Source: an uncultured Streptococcus sp.
GTDB taxonomy: Bacteria; Bacillota; Bacilli; Lactobacillales; Streptococcaceae
Assembly (NCBI RefSeq): GCF_959025735.1
Contig: NZ_CAUFJQ010000059.1
Span: 1 to 11,615 of the forward strand
Direction: 5' to 3'
Length of the DNA: 11,615 bases
Shown here: piece after piece, positions 1 to 4,963 of the stretch
Layout: each line of letters begins with the position of its first letter
Position numbering within the stretch: the first letter of the stretch is position 1
Notes under the pieces: generated by a model
Databases searched by the model: none
Told to the model about the DNA's origin: nothing
What the model saw: only the letters and a program-made list of their open reading frames with translations
Made by a program: the position numbers and the translations under genes

Positions 1-262
1 CTCCATCAATAACCCCCACAGAGTTGATTAAGACCAGGCCTTTTTTGCGAGGGTTAGAGGAGCGGTCATAGAGATAGAGCACCTCACCCGCTTGCATATA
101 AGCCTTGACCCCAGTTGGGACTAGGACGATTTCTCCTGGTGCAATCACTGTGCGCTCGGCTACCTTCAAATCATAGCCAGCCGCATGGGTCGTCTCCCGT
201 TTTGGCAACAAGTCCTGATTGGTATAGCTTGATACAAGTTCAAATCCACGAATTTTTGTCAT
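1..262 (-). CDS. dut: dUTP diphosphatase, N-terminal 87 residues (3' end beyond window)
   Basis: Hydrolyses dUTP to dUMP and pyrophosphate, keeping uracil out of DNA and feeding thymidylate synthesis. Reading leftward from 262 gives MTKIRGFELVSSY..., and the conserved trimeric dUTPase motifs appear in order: motif I AAGYDL at residues 27-32, motif II DRSSNPRKKG at 66-75 (the Ser/Arg phosphate-binding motif), and motif III SVGVIDG at 81-87 with the conserved Asp at 86. The gene then runs off the left edge, so the uracil-binding remainder and the C-terminal P-loop-like arm are not visible. Three ATG codons lie in tandem (268, 265, 262). The Shine-Dalgarno AGAGGA occupies 269-274, so only the third ATG has a normal spacing of 6 nt, and I chose 262. 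The wording of the motifs matches the streptococcal form of the enzyme. It is transcribed divergently from the adhesin at 708. Confidence 0.92.
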   Translation of the reverse strand, partial: MTKIRGFELVSSYTNQDLLPKRETTHAAGYDLKVAERTVIAPGEIVLVPTGVKAYMQAGEVLYLYDRSSNPRKKGLVLINSVGVIDG

Positions 263-302
263 CATCATTCCTCTTTCATTCTAAAATGTTTCTATCTCTT
301 CT

Positions 303-331
303 ATTATACCATCACTTTGGTCTAGCGTCTC
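303..331 (-). promoter_or_regulatory. Promoter of dut (extended -10)
   Basis: On the minus strand TGGTATAAT gives a consensus -10 (303-308) with the extended TGn element. The hexamer 17 nt upstream, GAGACG at 326-331, matches the -35 only in its central GAC. The predicted start of transcription is near 296, leaving a short leader before the dut Shine-Dalgarno. Confidence 0.6.
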
Positions 332-499
332 CCCTATACTACTATTCGTATTTTTTTAATAATGTCATTCATTTTTCTGCTCATTTTACGCACCTTTGGA
401 TATTTTATGACAGTTTCATGCATGTATTCTGAAAATTTTAGAAAGTAAATGAAAAAGCATTTTAATAGATAATTTGTGCAAAAATTCACTCTTTTTAGC
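332..499. other. AT-rich spacer between divergent dut and adhesin promoters
   Basis: This stretch holds no credible reading frame with a ribosome binding site. It is AT-rich, with short A/T runs and a CATGCATG palindrome near 418-425. I see no RNA gene, riboswitch core or repeat shared with the rest of the window. It probably serves only as upstream DNA for the two divergent promoters; regulator sites may be present but none is recognisable. Confidence 0.5.
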
Positions 500-528
500 T
501 TGAAGCAACTCATTATTTTTGCTATAAT
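500..528 (+). promoter_or_regulatory. Strong sigma-70-type promoter of the first adhesin
   Basis: TTGAAG at 500-505, a 17-nt spacer, and TATAAT at 523-528 preceded by TG at 520-521 give a near-consensus vegetative promoter with an extended -10. Transcription should begin near 535. The distance to the start codon at 708 makes an unusually long leader. Confidence 0.8.
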
Positions 529-534
529 TCCCTT

Positions 535-707
535 TGTAGGGAATAATTTTAAAAGTAAAATATTTTACCCTATAAAATAATTTTATGGAGGTCGTGTCTC
601 AGCACTCAATTCTTATTGCCAACAGATAGGATTTGGACGTTCCTATCTTTAAGAGTAATCAGGCATTGATAACTAGGCACTAATTTTTTATGAAAAGGGA
701 AGATAAG
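535..707 (+). promoter_or_regulatory. Long 5' leader of the first adhesin with palindromes
   Basis: About 170 nt lie between the predicted transcription start and the chosen start codon. Visible structures are: TAGGG (537-541) able to pair with CCCTA (568-572); a perfect 14-nt palindrome at 555-568; a 7-bp inverted repeat with a one-base centre at 572-586; an isolated GGAGG at 587-591; and an 8-bp hairpin AGATAGGA (624-631) with TCCTATCT (641-648) around a 9-nt loop. The first two elements overlap and are mutually exclusive. No known riboswitch or T-box core is recognisable. A post-transcriptional role is inference only. Confidence 0.4.
695..702 (+). promoter_or_regulatory. Ribosome binding site fixing the adhesin start at 708
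   Basis: AAGGGAAG precedes ATG 708 at normal spacing. It lies inside the reading frame that would start at ATG 690, which itself has only an A/T-rich sequence upstream. The start therefore belongs at 708. Confidence 0.75.
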
Positions 708-3700
708 ATGAAGAATAGAAATATTAAAATTTTCTCATTTGTCCTTTGTTTAGTGGCCATGCTTTTCGCTTTAGGTCTAAATCGCACTTCAGCAGAAACT
801 CCTGGAGTGACCGTTAGCGGAAAATTGGTCGATACGATCAAAAATATCAAAGTTACCAATAATGAAGGTGGCAACCTTGATTGGGAATTACAACAATGGG
901 CAACATTCCGAATTAACGCTGATTATGATTTGTCTGGAAAAAATGTTAAAGCAGGAGATTCAACTGTAGTTACTGTTCCAGATGCTTTGATGATTACTAA
1001 CACTTCGTTTCAAATTCTTGATAAAAATACGAAGGAAGTTATCGCAAATGCTGAGGTAAGCCCAGATAATAAATCCATTACAATTACCTATACGGATTAT
1101 GTTGAAAAACACTCAGATACAAGTGGAAATTTCTTCTTCTATGCTCGTATAGATTTCAAAAAACACCCACAAAAAGGTGAAATTCCGGTAGAAATCACCA
1201 TTAACAAAGAAACAAAAATTGGTGGTAAAGTTTCATTTACTGGTATCGGCGATGGTAATCCTTATCTTTTAACAAAGACTAGTTGGGTTAATGAAGGTGA
1301 TAAAAGAGAGGTCCAATACACTATTTCAGTCAATCGTACAAAACAAAACATCAAAGGTGTAACGATTGAGGATCACTTGAAATTTACAAATGCTTCTTAC
1401 GTAAAAGATAGCATTAAGATTATTAAAGGTAAATTCTCATATGATACTGGTGAATGGGTATTCTCTGATAGAGTTGATGTAACAGACCAGCATAAGATTA
1501 CAATTAGCGAAGATGGTCAATCATTTGTTATTGATTTAGGTGACATTACAGATCAAGATCAGTATCGTATTAATTATAAAGTTCGTTTAAATTATGATCC
1601 TGCCGACGGAGAAGTCTTGAAAAATGAAGCAACTCTTAAAGGTCTAGGTATTGAAAGCAAAAATGTAACTAATGCTGCTGCTGTTCAAATTGCTGGTGGT
1701 GCTGGTGTTGGTTATGTTTACTCAATCAATATCCATAAAGTAGATGATGCGAATCAACCACTTAAAGGTGCTAAGTTTAGAGTTGTTCGTCAAGCGAATA
1801 ATCAAGTTATCGGTGAGTTTGAATCAGACGAAAATGGTAATATTGCTGTTGGAAAACTCTTAAAAGATAAATATATCTTAACTGAAATTGAAGCCCCTTC
1901 AGGTCATATCATTAAAAAAGCTGATACTGTAGTTAATGTTGAAGATTTTGGTGCTGATCATTCAGTAACGAAAACGATTGTGAATCCGAAAGATAAGCCA
2001 AAAGAAACAAAAGCTACCATCGAATTAGATAAAACTCTTACAGGACGTGATCTAACGGATGGCGAATTCAGCTTTGAATTGTACGAGGGTGCTAACAAGC
2101 TTCAAACTGTTACAAACAAAAACGGAAAAGTAACATTTGCACCAATTGAGTACACCGAAGAAGGTGAACACACATACACTGTTAAGGAAGTAGCTGGAAA
2201 TACCCCAGGTATTACCTATGACAAGACTGATAAACAAGTAACTGTTAAGGTGAAAAAAGATGGCGACAACCTGAAAGCAGATGTTGCTTATCCAGAAAAT
2301 AAAACCTTCTCAAATACTTATACGGCTCCTCAACCAGCAAAAGCTAAAATTTCAGCTAGCAAGATTTTAGAAGGTGCTGAATTGAAGAATGGCGAATTCA
2401 ATTTCCAATTGTTGGATGAAACCGGAAAAGTTCTTCAAACAAAACAAAATGCTGCAGATGGTACAGTAACCTTTGATGACATTTCATATTCATCAGAGGA
2501 CGCAGGAAAAACCTTCCACTACACGATTAAAGAAGTCATTCCTGAAAGCAAAGCAAAAGGAATGACCTACGATGAAGGAAGTATTGATGCGACTGTAACT
2601 GTCACAAAAGATGATGCAAGCAATACACTCAAAGCTTCTGTGGCATATGGTGATAAGACATCCTTCACTAACAAATTGGTAACAACTTCAATTCCACCAA
2701 CACCACCGACTGTTGACAAACCTGAATTGAAACTCTACAACATTCAATTGCACAAAGCTAACGCAGATGGAAATGCTCTTGCAGGTGCTGTATTTGGTCT
2801 CTTTGAAGCTGATGGTACTACTCCTGTAGCGAATCCTTATGGAGAAGGACAAGCAACTGCTACTTCATCAGATGAAGAAGGTAAGAAGGGGCTTGTAACC
2901 TTTACGGGATTGGAAGCAAAAGATTATGTAGTGAGAGAGCTTACAGCTCCAGACGGTTACCAACTATCAACAGATGTGATTAAAGTTTCTGCTAGCGAGT
3001 TGAGAGCTGCGACTAACCTCGTCGTAGACAAAGGAACAGTGGTCAACAAACCATTCACTTCAATTCCGCCAACTCCTCCAACTGTTGATAAACCTGAATT
3101 GAAACTCTACAGCATCCAATTACATAAAGTCAACAATGAAGGGAAACCACTTGTTGGAGCTGTCTTTGGACTCTTTGAGGCAGATGGTACTACTCCAGTT
3201 GCCAACCCATATGGAGAAGGTCAAGCGACTGCGACTTCAGATGCGAACGGTCTTGTAACCTTTACAGGATTAGAAGCAAAAGATTATGTAGTAAGAGAGC
3301 TTACAGCTCCAGACGGTTACCAATTATCAGATGAAGTCATCAAGGTCGCAGCTAGTGATTTGGTTGCTTCAAACAGTGTAGTGGATAAAGGAAATGTCGT
3401 TAACAAACCGTTCACTTCAATTCCACCTACTCCACCAACTGTTGATAAACCTAAATTAAAACTCTACAACATCCAATTGCATAAGGTGAATAAAGAAGGT
3501 AAAGCACTTGCAGGAGCAGTCTTTGGACTCTTTGAAGCAGATGGTACAACTCCGGTAGCTAATCCATACGGTGAAGGTCAAGCAACTGTATCTTCGGATG
3601 CAGATGGTCTTGTAACCTTCATAGGATTTGAAGCAAGAGATTATGTCATCAAGGAATTGACAGCTCCAGCTGGCTATCAATTGTTGAGCGATCCAATCAC

Positions 3701-3974
3701 TGTTACAGCGGAAGACTATGTACAAGCTACAGACTTGGTTGTGGATAAAGGAAATGTAGTTAATGAACTAACTCCTCCGACTCCGCCAACAGGAAAGACC
3801 CCACCGCCTTATACTGACAAGCCTAAAAAACAGATTCCATCAAATCCTCCAAAGGGAGAAGGTAAGAGATCTCTTCCTTCTACAGGTGAAACAGTGAGTG
3901 AGGGACTAGTAGCTGCAGGACTTGCTTTGGCAGTAGCTGGAAGCGCCTTAGTTTACAAAAAACGTGAAAATTAA
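708..3974 (+). CDS. LPXTG-anchored MSCRAMM-like adhesin with Cna_B and FctA-type repeats
   Basis: Predicted 1088-residue cell-wall-anchored surface adhesin. In order: signal peptide 1-29 (charged start, hydrophobic core, TSA before the cut); a head of two Ig-like domains, about 30-330, carrying TYTDYVE at 127-133, which resembles the TYTFTDYVD latch-trench motif of MSCRAMM adhesins; a Cna_B/SpaA domain at about 337-425; two FctA-type (streptococcal pilin isopeptide linker) domains at about 435-538 and 545-658; three tandem Cna_B repeats from 660; a Pro-rich stretch; LPSTG at 1056-1060; hydrophobic segment; and tail KKREN. Intramolecular Lys-Asn isopeptide triads are visible, for example K442/E494/N536 and K683/E744/N780. 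I chose ATG 708 over ATG 690 because AAGGGA (695-700) lies 7 nt upstream of it and nothing precedes 690; this also gives a clean signal peptide. It is transcribed alone from its own promoter and ends at a strong hairpin. The ligand is unknown. The stalk is nearly identical to that of the convergent paralogue at 4964-8551, while the head is not. Confidence 0.9.
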   Translation: MKNRNIKIFSFVLCLVAMLFALGLNRTSAETPGVTVSGKLVDTIKNIKVTNNEGGNLDWELQQWATFRINADYDLSGKNVKAGDSTVVTVPDALMITNTSFQILDKNTKEVIANAEVSPDNKSITITYTDYVEKHSDTSGNFFFYARIDFKKHPQKGEIPVEITINKETKIGGKVSFTGIGDGNPYLLTKTSWVNEGDKREVQYTISVNRTKQNIKGVTIEDHLKFTNASYVKDSIKIIKGKFSYDTGEWVFSDRVDVTDQHKITISEDGQSFVIDLGDITDQDQYRINYKVRLNYDPADGEVLKNEATLKGLGIESKNVTNAAAVQIAGGAGVGYVYSINIHKVDDANQPLKGAKFRVVRQANNQVIGEFESDENGNIAVGKLLKDKYILTEIEAPSGHIIKKADTVVNVEDFGADHSVTKTIVNPKDKPKETKATIELDKTLTGRDLTDGEFSFELYEGANKLQTVTNKNGKVTFAPIEYTEEGEHTYTVKEVAGNTPGITYDKTDKQVTVKVKKDGDNLKADVAYPENKTFSNTYTAPQPAKAKISASKILEGAELKNGEFNFQLLDETGKVLQTKQNAADGTVTFDDISYSSEDAGKTFHYTIKEVIPESKAKGMTYDEGSIDATVTVTKDDASNTLKASVAYGDKTSFTNKLVTTSIPPTPPTVDKPELKLYNIQLHKANADGNALAGAVFGLFEADGTTPVANPYGEGQATATSSDEEGKKGLVTFTGLEAKDYVVRELTAPDGYQLSTDVIKVSASELRAATNLVVDKGTVVNKPFTSIPPTPPTVDKPELKLYSIQLHKVNNEGKPLVGAVFGLFEADGTTPVANPYGEGQATATSDANGLVTFTGLEAKDYVVRELTAPDGYQLSDEVIKVAASDLVASNSVVDKGNVVNKPFTSIPPTPPTVDKPKLKLYNIQLHKVNKEGKALAGAVFGLFEADGTTPVANPYGEGQATVSSDADGLVTFIGFEARDYVIKELTAPAGYQLLSDPITVTAEDYVQATDLVVDKGNVVNELTPPTPPTGKTPPPYTDKPKKQIPSNPPKGEGKRSLPSTGETVSEGLVAAGLALAVAGSALVYKKREN
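2685..3770 (+). repeat. Three tandem Cna_B stalk repeats (372, 357, 357 bp)
   Basis: Units are 2685-3056, 3057-3413 and 3414-3770, that is 124, 119 and 119 residues. Each starts with a Pro-rich linker of the form TSIPPTPPTVDKP, followed by LKLYxIQLHK with the isopeptide Lys, VxELTAP with the catalytic Glu, and VVN with the acceptor Asn. The first unit carries a five-residue longer loop (SDEEGKKG instead of a SDANG-type turn). The repeats are also the core of the inverted repeat shared with the other adhesin. Confidence 0.9.
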
Positions 3975-3979
3975 TTTCT

Positions 3980-4023
3980 AAAACAGGTTTTCATCTAGCA
4001 TTGCTAGATGGACCTGTTTTTTT
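3980..4023 (+). terminator. Intrinsic terminator of the first adhesin
   Basis: The outer stem AAAACAGGT (3980-3988) pairs with ACCTGTTTT (4012-4020), and the inner stem CATCTAGC (3992-3999) pairs with GCTAGATG (4003-4010). The hairpin runs straight into a T tract. The outer stem and the sequence from the stop codon onward are shared with the terminator of the paralogous adhesin. Confidence 0.93.
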
Positions 4024-4084
4024 ATTGATGACCGTACTGTTTTCTGACATTATTTCTGATGTCTTGCGCGTCTTTTCTTAGACA

Positions 4085-4115
4085 CAAAAAAGAGATCGGC
4101 TCAAGTCCAATCTCT
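4085..4115 (-). terminator. Terminator of the C26 hydrolase gene
   Basis: Read on the minus strand, AGAGATTGG (4115-4107) pairs with CCGATCTCT (4099-4091), including one G-U pair, around a 7-nt loop. Six Ts follow. It starts 7 nt beyond the stop codon of the hydrolase. Confidence 0.88.
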
Positions 4116-4122
4116 AACTTCA

Positions 4123-4812
4123 TTATAATTCCTGTAATAAATAACGGAAGAGTTCTAAATTCCCTTTTTCTTCATTGACCAAGTATTCTGGATGCCACTG
4201 CAAGCCCATGATGCGATGGCCGTCTACTGCTTCAATGGCTTCGATGGTGTGATCGCGTGGATCAAAGGCGGTCGCACGGAAATTCGGTGCGAGATCCTTG
4301 ATACTTTGACGGTGCACGGAATTAATCCGACTGGCTTGACCAAAGAGTTGTTCCACCACACTGCCTTTTTTAGTCTGGATAGAATGGGAAGTCCCAAACG
4401 GAAGTCCTTGCCAATGCCCTTCGATCTCTTGGTTGAGTGTTCCTCCAAAAGCCACATTGATCAATTGAACTCCACGGCAAATTCCTAGAACCGGTTTGTT
4501 TTGGCGTACTGCTTCCTTCAGTAGGGCAAGCTCAAATTGATCCCGTTCGATATTGTAATCATCGCTCTCGATGGTTTTTTCTTCGCCATAGAGACTAGGA
4601 TCGACATTTTGGCCTCCACTTAAGATCAATTTGTCAATCGTTTCAACATAGTCCTTAACTAAGGAAGGATCCCCCATCGGGATGACCATTGGAAGTCCAC
4701 CTGCTTGACGAATCCCTTCTGCAAACTGGCTGGAAACGGAGGAATGAAGGTTTTTCCCTTCCGGGTCCACCGGACAGAGATTAGCGGATACTCCAACAAT
4801 TGTTCTGCACAT
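4123..4812 (-). CDS. Peptidase C26 family gamma-glutamyl hydrolase (class I glutamine-amidotransferase fold)
   Basis: Predicted 229-residue cytoplasmic enzyme of the peptidase C26 / gamma-glutamyl-GABA hydrolase (PuuD-like) family, which cleaves gamma-glutamyl amide bonds with a Cys-His-Glu triad. The nucleophile elbow GICRGVQ places the Cys at 112, and the QWHPEY motif places His at 207 and Glu at 209. LSGG at 64-67 and the N-terminal VGVSANL strand also fit the family, and the length is slightly shorter than the usual 240-255. An upstream in-frame ATG at 4857 exists, but AAGGAGG (4820-4826) lies exactly 7 nt before ATG 4812, so the shorter form is preferred. The gene has its own promoter and terminator. 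It stands alone between the two convergent adhesins, inside the loop of their inverted repeat, with no polyamine or folate genes beside it. Its true substrate (gamma-glutamyl-GABA, another gamma-glutamyl amine or a peptide) cannot be read from sequence. Confidence 0.87.
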   Translation of the reverse strand: MCRTIVGVSANLCPVDPEGKNLHSSVSSQFAEGIRQAGGLPMVIPMGDPSLVKDYVETIDKLILSGGQNVDPSLYGEEKTIESDDYNIERDQFELALLKEAVRQNKPVLGICRGVQLINVAFGGTLNQEIEGHWQGLPFGTSHSIQTKKGSVVEQLFGQASRINSVHRQSIKDLAPNFRATAFDPRDHTIEAIEAVDGHRIMGLQWHPEYLVNEEKGNLELFRYLLQEL

Positions 4813-4819
4813 ATTCATT

Positions 4820-4826
4820 CCTCCTT
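4820..4826 (-). promoter_or_regulatory. Shine-Dalgarno that sets the C26 start at 4812
   Basis: AAGGAGG on the minus strand is a full-strength ribosome binding site. It is 7 nt from ATG 4812 but only 1 nt from the in-frame ATG at 4818, and it lies inside the frame that would begin at 4857. Confidence 0.8.
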
Positions 4827-4843
4827 CATTATTACTAATACTT

Positions 4844-4872
4844 ATCTTACCACCCATTAGTGATAGTGTCTA
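4844..4872 (-). promoter_or_regulatory. Promoter of the C26 hydrolase gene
   Basis: On the minus strand TAGACA (4872-4867), a 17-nt spacer and TAAGAT (4849-4844) form a reasonable vegetative promoter. It predicts a start near 4837 and a leader of about 25 nt. Confidence 0.55.
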
Positions 4873-4893
4873 ATATGTATTTTTAAAGGAGAT

Positions 4894-4910
4894 GATAAAT
4901 AATATTTATC
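4894..4910. promoter_or_regulatory. 17-nt palindrome upstream of the C26 promoter (possible operator)
   Basis: GATAAATA-A-TATTTATC is a perfect 8-bp inverted repeat with a single central base. It lies about 20 nt upstream of the predicted -35 of the C26 gene and just beyond the T tract of the second adhesin's terminator. Its size and symmetry suit a dimeric regulator, but such AT-only palindromes can arise by chance in AT-rich DNA. Confidence 0.3.
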
Positions 4911-4913
4911 GCG

Positions 4914-4958
4914 TAAAAAAACAGGTTTGTCTAGCAGGGCTAGAACAAAACCTGTTTT
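4914..4958 (-). terminator. Intrinsic terminator of the second adhesin
   Basis: A 10-bp outer stem joins 4948-4957 with 4919-4928 (AAACAGGTTT and its complement). The inner stem joins GTCTAGC (4929-4935) with GCTAGAAC (4939-4946), leaving one bulged base. On the minus strand a T run follows. Sequence from the stop codon through the outer stem matches the other adhesin's terminator; the inner stem has diverged. Confidence 0.92.
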
Positions 4959-4963
4959 AGAAA

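Larger units (their letters stand above)
2685..4023 (+). repeat. Left arm of the large imperfect inverted repeat
   Basis: From the first stalk repeat through the LPSTG anchor, stop codon and outer terminator stem, this stretch matches the reverse complement of 4914-6268. Identity is interrupted by scattered, mostly synonymous changes and by a short length difference in the Pro-rich region. Two tracts are perfectly identical: 2799-3160 with 5793-6154 (362 bp) and 3465-3655 with 5295-5485 (191 bp). Weaker similarity continues leftward to about 2340. Confidence 0.92.

Noticed and set aside
585..629. Possible 14-residue leader peptide in the adhesin leader, with its stop inside the 624-648 hairpin
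   Set aside because: The arrangement is attractive, but no Shine-Dalgarno precedes the ATG and there is no biased codon run of the type seen in attenuator peptides.
624..648. Hairpin in the leader as an intrinsic terminator or attenuator
   Set aside because: The stem is 8 bp and AT-rich, with only TTT after it, too weak to call a terminator.
690..707. In-frame ATG at 690 as start of the first adhesin
   Set aside because: It has no ribosome binding site, while ATG 708 has AAGGGA 7 nt upstream and starts a clean signal peptide. The extra six residues would contain that binding site.
4885..4958. Small ORF starting with ATG near 4892 after AAAGGAG
   Set aside because: There is no spacing between the Shine-Dalgarno and the ATG, and the frame runs through the terminator of the adhesin; it is most likely chance.
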